Origin: JBHIEE01 sp046760445
Lineage (GTDB): Bacteria > Acidobacteriota > Aminicenantia > JdFR-78
DNA length: 52,241 nucleotides
Assembly (NCBI GenBank): GCA_046760445.1
Contig: JBHIEE010000004.1
Span: 1-52,241 of the forward strand
Direction: 5' to 3'
Shown: positions 9,107 to 17,218 of the stretch, piece by piece
How positions within the stretch are numbered: position 1 is the stretch's first letter
Layout of the letters: every line of letters starts with the position of its first letter
Notes under the pieces: model-generated
Databases searched by the model: none
What the model was told of the DNA's origin: nothing
The model's input: the letters and a program-made list of their open reading frames with translations, nothing else
Position numbers and translations under genes: made by a program

Positions 9107-10000
9107 ATGTTAAGAACAGTGCGCATGCTCAAAAAACGTGGTAAAGGATCAAATGGGGAAAAAAGGGCATATTTCATTCTTATTCACGGTGAACCGCTTG
9201 GCCAAATATTCGAGATAGTTAAAAAAGAAAGTATTATTGGACGGGATGAAAAAGCAGATTTTTATATTGAAGATCCTTCTATATCGAGAAAACATGCCGT
9301 TGTAACCTGCAAAAAAGAAGAAATCAGGATAAAGGATTTGGACAGTACTAACGGAACTTTTGTAAATGATATCAGAATCCATGAGACGCTCATTCAGGAT
9401 GGCGACAGAATCGGAGTGGGAAGAACGTATTTAAAATTTTCTTTTACCGATGCTTTGGAAGAGGAATTTTACAAGGATTTTTTTAAACTCGCCACGCGTG
9501 ACGGTCTGACAAATACGATTAATAAGGCCTACATAATAGAGCTGTTCGACCGGGAATTGTCCAGGACAAAACGGTATAAGACCCCTCTTTCAGTCATGAT
9601 GGTTGATATCGATTTCTTCAAGAAAGTTAACGACGCATACGGCCATCTTGCAGGAGATTACCTCCTGCGGGAAATAGCTAAAATAATTGCTGGAAATTTG
9701 CGGGGTGAGGATCTTTTTGGAAGGTACGGGGGGGAAGAATTTTTAATTATCCTTCCGGATACAAGTATTAAAAAGGCTAAAATTGTTGCAGGAAAGATCA
9801 GGGAAAAGATAGAAAATAAAAAATTCTGTTTTGATAATCAGGACATACAAGTAACGGTGAGTATTGGTCTGGGCGAGTACTCAAAGTCTTTGCAAACACC
9901 TGATTTATTAATAGCAGCAGCAGATAAGAATCTTTATATTGCAAAAAGTCAGGGAAGAAACAGGGTGTATTATGATAGAAAGTTTACTATTGACGATTGA
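9107..10000 (+). CDS. FHA domain - GGDEF diguanylate cyclase
   Basis: A 297-residue cytoplasmic protein. Residues 22-112 are a forkhead-associated domain, which binds phosphothreonine: GRDEKADFYIEDPSISRKHA carries the GR and SxxH signature and DLDSTNGTFVND the TNG motif. Residues 125-292 are a GGDEF domain (MMVDIDFFKKVNDAYGH, then RYGGEEF with GGEEF at 208-212), which makes cyclic di-GMP from two GTP. RGED at 199-202 stands five residues before GGEEF and is the canonical RxxD product-inhibition site. There is no transmembrane segment, so the input is likely a phosphorylated partner read by the FHA domain. No Thr kinase is in the window. The gene sits alone between an intact tRNA and a tRNA fragment. 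Its last codons and stop fall in a short tandem repeat. Confidence 0.93.
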   Translation: MLRTVRMLKKRGKGSNGEKRAYFILIHGEPLGQIFEIVKKESIIGRDEKADFYIEDPSISRKHAVVTCKKEEIRIKDLDSTNGTFVNDIRIHETLIQDGDRIGVGRTYLKFSFTDALEEEFYKDFFKLATRDGLTNTINKAYIIELFDRELSRTKRYKTPLSVMMVDIDFFKKVNDAYGHLAGDYLLREIAKIIAGNLRGEDLFGRYGGEEFLIILPDTSIKKAKIVAGKIREKIENKKFCFDNQDIQVTVSIGLGEYSKSLQTPDLLIAAADKNLYIAKSQGRNRVYYDRKFTIDD

Positions 10001-10013
10001 CTATTGACGATTT
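9986..10013. repeat. two tandem 14-bp units at the end of the cyclase gene
   Basis: ACTATTGACGATTG at 9986-9999 is followed at once by ACTATTGACGATTT at 10000-10013. The gene's TGA stop (9998-10000) lies across the junction, so the repeat supplies the C-terminal residues (TIDD) and the stop. Confidence 0.8.
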
Positions 10014-10139
10014 ACATGTTGCAGGGGGGCAGGAACGTGTAACGAAGAAGGAAAAGTAGCATAGCACATAGAGCAGAGTGAACATAAAAATAAAAGATTC
10101 AATGAGAAACATAAATCGTGTAGCATAATATCTCGCTAT

Positions 10140-10159
10140 TCTCTACTTGCTACTCGCTA
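10140..10159 (+). repeat. exact 20-bp direct repeat of 8979-8998
   Basis: TCTCTACTTGCTACTCGCTA occurs in the same orientation at 8979-8998 and here, on either side of the FHA-GGDEF gene. The upstream copy is part of a hairpin and this one has no visible partner arm. The rest of 10001-10573 has no gene; it holds this repeat, the tRNA fragment below and AT-rich sequence. Confidence 0.75.
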
Positions 10160-10305
10160 CTTATAATCAACTGCTGTTAACCGTTTTAACTGCTTTTAAT
10201 TATTAACTGAATTTAAACATAAAACAGGGGGTCTATAATAAAAGTTGCGTTATCATATAATTAATTATTTAACGCCTATGTTATTTTTAATCGATTTGGC
10301 TTTAT

Positions 10306-10366
10306 TCTGGAGAGCGTCGGGTTCATAACCCGGAGGTCGTTGGTTCAAATCCAACCCCTGCTACCA
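10306..10366 (+). pseudogene. 3' part of an initiator-type tRNA, 5' third missing
   Basis: From TCTGG in the D loop to CCA, the sequence matches 8688-8749 of the intact tRNA-fMet, with one base deleted in the D loop and few substitutions. The homology runs about six bases past CCA (CTCTTT). Two differences form a compensating T-stem pair (GTTGG/CCAAC against GTCGG/CCGAC), so this copy descends from a tRNA that was once functional. No acceptor 5' strand or complete D arm precedes it, so it cannot fold as a tRNA. It resembles the displaced half of an integration site. Confidence 0.75.
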
Positions 10367-10573
10367 CTCTTTCTTTTTTTATTTAAATTAGCCAAACTAA
10401 AAACAGATGCTTTGATATTTCCTCTAATTATTTTTTTGATAACTACTTAAGGAAGGCTCAAGGTTCTGATTCTGAGAGATAAAGGGAAAAAAGCAACAAA
10501 AGACATAAAAACTTTCCGTTACAGTTTTTACAATAATTCTAGGTTTCATCGCCAGGGTCAATCAATGCCAAAC

Positions 10574-11797
10574 CTAAACCTTGATACTTGCAAGGAGCTT
10601 TTTGAATTCATAATTCAATCTTTTCTGTTCATCTTGTATTTCTTCTATCTCTATTTCCTTATCCTCCAATTTAATCTCCAGATCATCTATACGCTTCTTC
10701 ATTAGTTCCATCTTCTTCTCGTCCTCTTCTGGGATATCCTCTTTGTCTTCGTACTTCTTCGCAAGTGCGTTATATTCCTTCGCCAGTGAGTAATATTCTC
10801 TCTCGACATCCTTATACTTAGCTTCGATTGCCTTGATCTTCTTATTAAGCCCGTGTTTCCCGTTAAAGAAAAGGTGTCGAGCTCTAGCCATTGCTTTTTT
10901 AGACATTTTTTGTTTCTTCTCTTTTGAAAAGAGATGTCCGGCCTTGACAAAGTATTTAATGCACTCGTCCAGCAATTTTTTATCTTTCTTGGACTTGCTA
11001 TAAAGAATAATAGCTATGAAGTTGGCAATCTCACCTGTTTTCTTTATTGAATAGGCCTTCCTGAAATTGTTCAAAGCAGCGTCTATCTTCTTGGTACGAT
11101 AAAGTGAGAGGGCATAACATCTGAGGATATCAAAGTTGTTTTTCACTGATTCATCCAGCTTATTGACAAGAGCTATTACTTCTGCATACTTTTTCTCAGC
11201 AAAAAGAGATTGGACTTTCCCAGCCTCACCTTTATTAATCAGACCAGAAATAGTGTTCTTCGCGTTCTCAGCAACATTTACAAACTGGGTCAAACCCTGA
11301 GCTTTTGCAAGGTTTAGGGCTCGTTCAGCATAGCTTAATGCTTTCTTCAAATCTTTTTTGTGCGGGTCAGAAGCATAAGAGTCTGCAAGGATCAAGAATA
11401 TCTGTACTTTCCACTCAGCCTCTAAATCCTTGTACCCAAGAGCTTTCTCACCGTTCAGAATAACTTCTCCAAACTTTTTGAGTTGATAATAGCTCAAAGC
11501 TAATTGGGTATATACATACTTGTGGTATATTGAGTCAGTCCAGGTGTTAAGATATTCTTTAAACAGCCTTATTTTTTCATTTAGTGAAGGAGCAGTGATT
11601 GCTTTATTATAAGCCATAATTCTAGGATCAACTTTTTCTTGTTCCTGCTCTTGCAAGGTGTGATCAAAGCAAAGAGCACTGCCTCTAAAGGTCAGTAAAA
11701 TAAATAAGACTAGAAGTATTTTTTTCATTTTTAGGGATAGGAATTTCTTTTTTGGCTTAAATCCGATTTTCTCCCTTTTCTTCTCGTTTTTCTCCAT
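10574..11797 (-). CDS. exported TPR protein with C-terminal coiled coil
   Basis: Up to 407 residues. From the ATG at 11797 it has a charged 23-residue leader before MKKILLVLFILLTFRGSALC. A start at 11728 would give an ordinary signal peptide, but neither start has a good ribosome site. Residues 60-300 contain TPR-like helical pairs (YTQLALSYYQLKKFGEVILNG, LRCYALSLYRTKKIDAALNN). Residues 320-405 are a long charged coiled coil rich in Lys and Glu (KKRIDDLEIKLEDKEIEIEE). It is probably a periplasmic scaffold. It is transcribed away from the TPR-CHAT gene, sharing a 351-bp region that holds the CHAT gene's likely promoter. The function is unknown. Confidence 0.8.
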   Translation of the reverse strand: MEKNEKKREKIGFKPKKKFLSLKMKKILLVLFILLTFRGSALCFDHTLQEQEQEKVDPRIMAYNKAITAPSLNEKIRLFKEYLNTWTDSIYHKYVYTQLALSYYQLKKFGEVILNGEKALGYKDLEAEWKVQIFLILADSYASDPHKKDLKKALSYAERALNLAKAQGLTQFVNVAENAKNTISGLINKGEAGKVQSLFAEKKYAEVIALVNKLDESVKNNFDILRCYALSLYRTKKIDAALNNFRKAYSIKKTGEIANFIAIILYSKSKKDKKLLDECIKYFVKAGHLFSKEKKQKMSKKAMARARHLFFNGKHGLNKKIKAIEAKYKDVEREYYSLAKEYNALAKKYEDKEDIPEEDEKKMELMKKRIDDLEIKLEDKEIEIEEIQDEQKRLNYEFKKLLASIKV

Positions 11798-12026
11798 CTT
11801 GCTCGTTTATAGCTTATAGCACAGAAAAAATTTGAAATCAACTTATGAAGAAAAATGACCACATAAAAATCAGAACGTTTAATATTTTTGGACTCCTCAT
11901 TTTGCTCCTCCTTCTTTTATGGATTAGGATTTGCTTTTTTACTTTGCAACGATTTCCCCATTTTCTGCTTATTTTTTCTATCTGTTTATTATGTATTAGC
12001 ATAAGGAAAATTTGAAATCAAAACTA

Positions 12027-12071
12027 TTGACAAAATACTAAAATTCATTATATTCAATTATAATGAATTTT
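12027..12071 (+). promoter_or_regulatory. sigma-70 promoter overlapped by a perfect 12-bp dyad
   Basis: TTGACA at 12027-12032 and TATATT at 12049-12054, spacing 16, lie about 95 bp before the TPR-CHAT start. A perfect inverted repeat (arms 12040-12051 and 12060-12071, AAAATTCATTAT with an 8-nt spacer) covers the -10 hexamer, the usual place for a repressor operator. Elsewhere in the 11798-12148 gap, a related AATTTGAAATCAA stretch occurs twice (near 11829 and 12009). Confidence 0.55.
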
Positions 12072-12148
12072 TCGTATAAATAGAAACTATGAATTACTCA
12101 TTTTTGTGCCATATCAATTAATAATTTAGTCTGATTATTGAGGATGCT

Positions 12149-15100
12149 ATGAATATTTTCTCAATCTATCGTTTTAAAAAAATATTTTTATTAGGTTTTG
12201 TCCTTCTCCTTTTGGAATTCTTTCATGCTAAGGACGTGGGCAGAAGTAATTTGAGCGGTAATCTCCTTGGAGCTGCCCCCAATTACAAGATAAATGAGAT
12301 TAAAAGAATTGACAAATCATCGAAACCTCAAAATTTATTTGCGGAACAAAAAAAGAAAGATGAAAGAAACAAGTTACATCGTCAGTATTCACAGCTTTTA
12401 AAAAAAATGAAGGAGGGTAGATATGATAGAGTGATTTCTGGATGCAGGGATATTATTTATCAAGATTATACTTTTTTTAGGGCTTACAAGCTGCTTGTTC
12501 AAGCTTCGAAAGAAAAAAGTCGCCAATCTTCTTCTGAAAATGAATTAAAGAAAACAATTAATTTCTTCCAGAGGCTCATAGAAAATAGCCCCGCTAATTA
12601 TTATTACTACTATGGGTTAGGATTATGTTATAAAAAGAAAAAAAATTATCTTAAAGCTATAGAAAATTTAGAAAAAAGCATTAAATTAGGAGCTGATTTT
12701 TGGGATGTTTATGAAGAGCTTATAACTTATTGCAGACATAAAAAAGACTTAGAAAGGACAAGAGATTTTTTTATAACAAATATTAAATTTGCTTCATCCA
12801 ACTCTCATCTGTATCAAGGATTAGGATTAATCCATTTTATGTTATCTGACTATAGCCAGGCTTTAGCCAACTTGGAAAAAGCTCTTGGGATGCAAAAAAA
12901 AGGGGGGAGTAAATATGCAGAAGGAAGATGTCTTTATTACATTGGCTATGTTTATCATTATCTTAACAATTATCCTAAAGCATTAGAGTTTCTTGAGCAA
13001 TGCTTAAGAATTTCTAAAGAATCAGGAAATAAAGCTAATGAAGCAGAATGTTTAAATTTAATCAGTTTTATCTATACAAGTTTGGGTAATTACTCTCAAG
13101 GACTTGAATTGTGCGAGCAAGCGCTGGTCATTTCTTGGGATATTGGGGACAAAAAAATTGAAAATTTATGTCTCAGAACCTTAGGGGTTATTTATAGGGA
13201 AAGAGGTAATTTGCTCAAAGCCCAGGAATATCTTGAGCAAAGCTTAAGATTTTTTCAGGAAATTGAGGACATGCGTAATCAGACGGTATGTCTGTATTGG
13301 ATTACAATAGTTTATCAAGATAAAGGTGATTACTCAAAAGCATTAGAATATTCAAAAAAAGCATTAAAAATAAGTCAACAAATGGGGTTTAAAACAGTTA
13401 AGGCCTTTAACCTCAATACCGTCGGTGATATCTATTTATCTTTAGGGAATTATACTAAGGCACTTGAATATAATAAACAAGCCTTGAAAATAGCTAAAAG
13501 ATATATAGGAAAATGGAGCAGGGAAAAATGTCTTAATACTATCGGCTTTGTTTATATTGAAATTAACGATTTTCAAAAAGCACTAAAGTATTTTAAACAG
13601 GCCTTAGAGTATATCCTACAAATCGGTCATAAAAGAGAGGAAGCAAGGTGTTTGTATAACATCGGATATGCTTACTTAAAAATGGATAATCATCAGAGAG
13701 CATTGGAATATTTTTTAAAGAGCCTAAGACGTGCCCAGCAGAGCGGAAATAAAATGATCCAGGCCTTCAACTTTAATAGTTTAGGTGACTTATATTTTAA
13801 ACAAGGCAATTACCTCAAATCTAAAGAATATTATTCTAAAGCTCTTTCCATTGGTCAAGAAATAGGGCAACCAAATATAATTTGGGAGGCCTATTCAGGT
13901 TTAGGCTCAGTTTATACTCAGCAGAAAAAATTCAATCAAGCAGTGGACCATTATAAAAAAGCGGTAGAAGTTATCGAAGATATAAGAAGTCATCTCCAAT
14001 TAAGGGAATACAGCTCTGGATTTTTCAAGAGCAAGATTAGTATTTATGAAAATATTGTGAATTTGCTGTATGACCTGCATAGTGTTAATACTTCCGAAGG
14101 ATATGATAAGGATTGCTTCTATTATGCAGAAAAAGCAAAAGCACGGGCCTTTCTGGATGATTTACAAGAAGCCAAGATTGATTTTGGAACAATCGGCCTT
14201 CCCAAAGCAAGACAAGATGAAATTGAAATTTTATCCAGAAGAATATCTCAAATTTTAACAAACCTTAACAAATTTGATCTTCCCAAAAAGAAGAGAGCTG
14301 AATTACTAAAACAATTAGAGGAAGCTGAGGATGATCTTCAGGGTGTTATAGAAATTATAAAAAGAGAAAATCCTGATTATACGAATATGATTTACCACGA
14401 GCCCTATAGGTTGAGAGAGATTCAAAATAAATTATTGGATAGAAGAACCGGGCTTATTGAGTATTTCGTCGGGAAAGAAGGTTTATTTATTTTTTTAGTT
14501 ACGTGGGATGATCTCTATATTTATAAAATGCCTTCTGATGTTAGTAAATCAACAAGAAAATTAGTGAATAATTATATAAAATTATTATCTTCAAAAGATA
14601 TTTCAAGTTTTGATGGAGAGATAGCAAGTAAAAAGTTGTATGAAAAATTAATTTTGCCTGTAACAGATGTGTTGTCGAAAGAAATAGAGAATCTGATAAT
14701 TGTTCCTGATAGAGATTTGTATTATTTACCCTTCGAGACTCTTATAGCAGAAGGCAGAAGTCAGAAAGCAGAAAACAGAAAGAAAAAATCTAAAATCCAA
14801 AATCTAAAATCCAAAATCAGGTTTTTAATGGAAGATTTTAAAATTTCCTATGCACCTTCTGCTTCCACCCTTGTAAATATTTTAGAAGTAGAAAAAAAAC
14901 AAAGGAGACAAAAAGATTTACTGGCAATTGGTGATCCAGTATACGATATAGGAAAGAAGCAATTTGGTGAACCAATAAAAGCAGATGACATTATTAGAGA
15001 ATATTATTTGGAAAAAAGGTTTAATCTTTATCCCTTACTGTTTGCTTCTAAAGAGATTAAGTCTATCTCAAAATTGATAAAAAAGGGATTTAGACTTACT

Positions 15101-15409
15101 ATTTCTCAGGAAAAAGCAACCGAGGAAAATGTTAAGAAACTGCCTTTGGCTGATTATAAAATAATTCATTTTGCGACTCACAGCTTTTTAGATGAAAGAG
15201 TCGCTAATCGCTCAGCTTTAGTATTGACTCTGGACGATGATCCAGCAGAAGATGGTTTTTTCCAGGTCAGAGAAATATATAATACTAAATTAAATGCTGA
15301 TTTGGTTGTTCTCTCAGCCTGCCAAACGGCAAAAGGAAAAATGGAAAAGGGAAAGGAATACAAGGGTTATCAAGAGCATTTTTTTGCGCTGGAACAAAAT
15401 CAGTTTTAG
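12149..15409 (+). CDS. exported TPR-CHAT caspase-like protein, frame broken near the end
   Basis: This frame gives 1086 residues. Residues 10-28 are a hydrophobic signal or anchor (KKIFLLGFVLLLLEFFHA), so most of the protein should lie outside the cytoplasm. From about 90 to 640 it is packed with TPR units spaced near 40 residues (LGNYTKALEYNKQALKIAK, MDNHQRALEYFLKSLRRAQ), of the type that binds peptides. The CHAT domain, a caspase-like cysteine protease fold, covers about 755-1086. The catalytic His is His1011 in IIHFATHSF and the Cys is Cys1058 in VVLSACQTAKG. The frame ends in EQNQF, but the rest of a normal CHAT domain continues in the -1 frame from 15355 to 15645. A repeat-derived insert interrupts the domain at 14748-14820. 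The 3' end faces the anti-sigma gene. Confidence 0.88.
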   Translation: MNIFSIYRFKKIFLLGFVLLLLEFFHAKDVGRSNLSGNLLGAAPNYKINEIKRIDKSSKPQNLFAEQKKKDERNKLHRQYSQLLKKMKEGRYDRVISGCRDIIYQDYTFFRAYKLLVQASKEKSRQSSSENELKKTINFFQRLIENSPANYYYYYGLGLCYKKKKNYLKAIENLEKSIKLGADFWDVYEELITYCRHKKDLERTRDFFITNIKFASSNSHLYQGLGLIHFMLSDYSQALANLEKALGMQKKGGSKYAEGRCLYYIGYVYHYLNNYPKALEFLEQCLRISKESGNKANEAECLNLISFIYTSLGNYSQGLELCEQALVISWDIGDKKIENLCLRTLGVIYRERGNLLKAQEYLEQSLRFFQEIEDMRNQTVCLYWITIVYQDKGDYSKALEYSKKALKISQQMGFKTVKAFNLNTVGDIYLSLGNYTKALEYNKQALKIAKRYIGKWSREKCLNTIGFVYIEINDFQKALKYFKQALEYILQIGHKREEARCLYNIGYAYLKMDNHQRALEYFLKSLRRAQQSGNKMIQAFNFNSLGDLYFKQGNYLKSKEYYSKALSIGQEIGQPNIIWEAYSGLGSVYTQQKKFNQAVDHYKKAVEVIEDIRSHLQLREYSSGFFKSKISIYENIVNLLYDLHSVNTSEGYDKDCFYYAEKAKARAFLDDLQEAKIDFGTIGLPKARQDEIEILSRRISQILTNLNKFDLPKKKRAELLKQLEEAEDDLQGVIEIIKRENPDYTNMIYHEPYRLREIQNKLLDRRTGLIEYFVGKEGLFIFLVTWDDLYIYKMPSDVSKSTRKLVNNYIKLLSSKDISSFDGEIASKKLYEKLILPVTDVLSKEIENLIIVPDRDLYYLPFETLIAEGRSQKAENRKKKSKIQNLKSKIRFLMEDFKISYAPSASTLVNILEVEKKQRRQKDLLAIGDPVYDIGKKQFGEPIKADDIIREYYLEKRFNLYPLLFASKEIKSISKLIKKGFRLTISQEKATEENVKKLPLADYKIIHFATHSFLDERVANRSALVLTLDDDPAEDGFFQVREIYNTKLNADLVVLSACQTAKGKMEKGKEYKGYQEHFFALEQNQF
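14748..14820 (+). repeat. intergenic-type repeat absorbed in frame into the CHAT domain
   Basis: A purine-rich stretch of CAGAA-type units is followed by a tandem TCTAAAATCCAAAA (two copies and part of a third). It is translated as EGRSQKAENRKKKSKIQN and LKSKIR between YYLPFETLIA and FLMEDFKISYAPSAS, two segments that lie close together in CHAT domains. Its low-complexity, Lys-rich translation is unlike the rest of the domain. Confidence 0.65.
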
Positions 15410-15645
15410 CCAGTTTATGGAATATAAACGACAAATCAACAGCAGAATTTATGAGACATTTTTACCAGTACTTAGCTCAGGGAAAAACAAAGCAAGAGGC
15501 TTTACGGTTGACTAAAATTAAAATGTTGAGTTCTAAATATAATCACCCTTATTACTGGGCAGCTTTTGTCCTCGTTGGGGATGCACACTCAAAAATCGTC
15601 CTTTCCAAACCTTCTTTTTGGGAAAAGTTATTCTTCTTTTTTTAA
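15355..15645 (+). pseudogene. C-terminal end of the CHAT domain in the -1 frame
   Basis: Read from 15355 this gives GIQGLSRAFFCAGTKSVLA, SLWNINDKSTAEFMRHFYQY and NHPYYWAAFVLVGD, which are the usual closing motifs of a CHAT domain. It has no start or ribosome site of its own and joins the upstream frame perfectly after a -1 shift. The heptamer GGGAAAG at 15349-15355 stands in the zero frame as G-GGA-AAG, a form that permits -1 slippage. Either a one-base deletion in this G/A-rich tract (real or an assembly error) or programmed frameshifting explains it. With the join, the protein would have about 1164 residues. Confidence 0.85.
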
Positions 15646-15676
15646 TTCACAACAAGAAATATACAAATATAGATAA

Positions 15677-16405
15677 TTACTCATAGCTAACTTTAAATTT
15701 CCCGAAGTCTGATTCTATCTTTTGATTATTTTCTAATTCTGCTACTACTTTCCAAAAATAAATTTCTCCTTTTTCAAGACGCTTAAAAACTTCTTCAGGA
15801 AGTCTGAAGCTTTCAGCCTTAATTTGCTTAGCTTGATAAAACGTCTCAAGTCCTCTATCTAATATTTCCAAAGTATAATTTCTGACTCCCTTTACAGGAG
15901 TCCAATTAAACATCAGAAAGGATTTATTAATTTCTCCTCGAGGTTCAATCAGCTCAATATTCCATTGATTAGTTTTTCTCTCGAGTTCAATTTCTCGAGG
16001 ACCCTTTAATAATACAAATATTGAGATGATAACAATAATAAATGCGGCTCCAGTAACAGCTGCTAGAATTTTCTTGCCATAAAAAATAGGTCTCTTTTCT
16101 TCTCGTGCTTGAGATTTCAATTTTCTAATTTCCTGCTTAGCCAATTTTTTTAATTGCTCTGTATCTTCTTCTGTAAACTCTATCCTGTCAAGTGCACCTA
16201 AGATATCTTTCTCTTTAGTCCAGATTTCCCTTAGTGCTTCAAAGTAGCTACTGCACTCAGGACAAACTGAAATATGGTCTAATAATTCAAACTTTTCCTG
16301 GACGCTTATTTCATTTAGAAAAGCCTTGATTAATGCTTCTTTCTCACAACAACCTTTTTTCTTGTTTAAAACAAGCTTCATAAATCTATCGTACTTTTTT
16401 CTCAT
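15677..16405 (-). CDS. zinc-finger (zf-HC2) transmembrane anti-sigma factor
   Basis: About 242 residues. I prefer the ATG at 16405 (MRKKYDRFMKLV), which lies nine bases after GGGGG; an ATG three codons earlier is too close to that site. The N-terminal part contains HISVCPECSSYF, the HxxxCxxC zinc motif of anti-sigma factors that grip a sigma factor in the cytoplasm. One membrane segment follows near residues 110-132 (ILAAVTGAAFIIVIISIFVL). The C-terminal part resembles a fibronectin-like beta domain (FNWTPVKGVRNYTLEIL) and should lie in the periplasm as a sensor or proteolysis target. It lies 90 bp downstream of the sigma gene on the same strand, the usual order. Its 3' end is 31 bp from the end of the CHAT reading frame. 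Confidence 0.85.
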   Translation of the reverse strand: MRKKYDRFMKLVLNKKKGCCEKEALIKAFLNEISVQEKFELLDHISVCPECSSYFEALREIWTKEKDILGALDRIEFTEEDTEQLKKLAKQEIRKLKSQAREEKRPIFYGKKILAAVTGAAFIIVIISIFVLLKGPREIELERKTNQWNIELIEPRGEINKSFLMFNWTPVKGVRNYTLEILDRGLETFYQAKQIKAESFRLPEEVFKRLEKGEIYFWKVVAELENNQKIESDFGKFKVSYE

Positions 16406-16495
16406 TTTTATCATCCCCCATTTATTTTCGAATTATCCTCTAGGCTTAAATAGGTAAGCTTAATTATGTTATTCAAGAAGATCTCTCCTTATCCA

Positions 16496-17029
16496 TCATA
16501 ATTTTAATTTCTCTTTTATATCATCTATTCCCCGATAGAGAAGATGTCTCACTTTTACTTTATCCCATTTTAAAAAATCACAGATTTCCTCTATCGACAT
16601 TCCTTTCATATAAAGTCTTAACACCTGTTTTCTATTTTCTACAAGGGAATCAATCGCTTCTTTGATTGACAATTTTAACTCTTTCTTCTCTAAGATAGAT
16701 TCTGGAGAGTTAATTTTTTTCTCCATAACCAGAAGATTAAAAATTGAGTATATCATTTTTAGCTCATCCAGTTCTCTGGGAGGCATTTGCTTTCTCACTT
16801 TTCTTAATTCATCTACAGTGACCGTATAAGCGACCCTCTTTATATAGGACGGTAGTTTTTCTACTTTTTTACCTTTTGCTATAAATTTCCAGATTTTTAT
16901 TTTTACTTCTTGTTCAATGTCTTCCAAGTCAATATTGTCTTTTTTATACAAATTTTTTTGAATAACATATCTAATTAAAGCCGAAAATTTATCGACAATT
17001 TCTATAAATCTCAATTCCTTTTCTTTCAT
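16496..17029 (-). CDS. ECF-type RNA polymerase sigma factor
   Basis: A 177-residue sigma factor with only regions 2 and 4. Region 2, about residues 10-80, includes IDLEDIEQEVKIKIWKFI and YIKRVAYTVTVDELRK, which bind the core enzyme and open the -10. Region 4, about 120-175, includes NRKQVLRLYMKGMSIEEI and a helix-turn-helix KWDKVKVRHLLYRGIDDI that reads the -35. The zf-HC2 anti-sigma gene follows directly, so it is very likely held inactive at the membrane until a signal arrives. No clear ribosome site precedes the ATG. Two matching ECF-like promoter motifs at 17058 and 19614 are candidate targets. Confidence 0.9.
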   Translation of the reverse strand: MKEKELRFIEIVDKFSALIRYVIQKNLYKKDNIDLEDIEQEVKIKIWKFIAKGKKVEKLPSYIKRVAYTVTVDELRKVRKQMPPRELDELKMIYSIFNLLVMEKKINSPESILEKKELKLSIKEAIDSLVENRKQVLRLYMKGMSIEEICDFLKWDKVKVRHLLYRGIDDIKEKLKL

Positions 17030-17057
17030 TTTTTATTTATAAAATTATCACAAAAAA

Positions 17058-17084
17058 TGGTACAAATCCAATATTTTTACCGTC
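17058..17084 (+). promoter_or_regulatory. candidate ECF-sigma promoter before the S9 peptidase
   Basis: TGGTACAAAT at 17058-17067 and ATATTTTTACCGTC at 17071-17084. GGTAC and CGTC are 17 bases apart, the geometry of ECF promoters (a GGAAC-like -35 and a CGTC-like -10). The same element, including the 3-base gap, occurs at 19614-19640. A second possible promoter for the same gene is an extended -10, TGCTATAAT, at 17178-17186. Confidence 0.6.
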
Positions 17085-17218
17085 TTTACTAAGATGGAAG
17101 AAAAAGGCTATATTTATTATGTTAGAATCTGATAGAGTCCATCGAGCAAGGTATTACTTTCGTTCATCTTGCTATCTTGCTATAATCTAAATTAACTATT
17201 CTTGTAGAGGAGGATTAT

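Noticed and set aside
10306..10366. A second functional tRNA-fMet
   Set aside because: The 5' acceptor strand and most of the D arm are missing, so it cannot form a tRNA.
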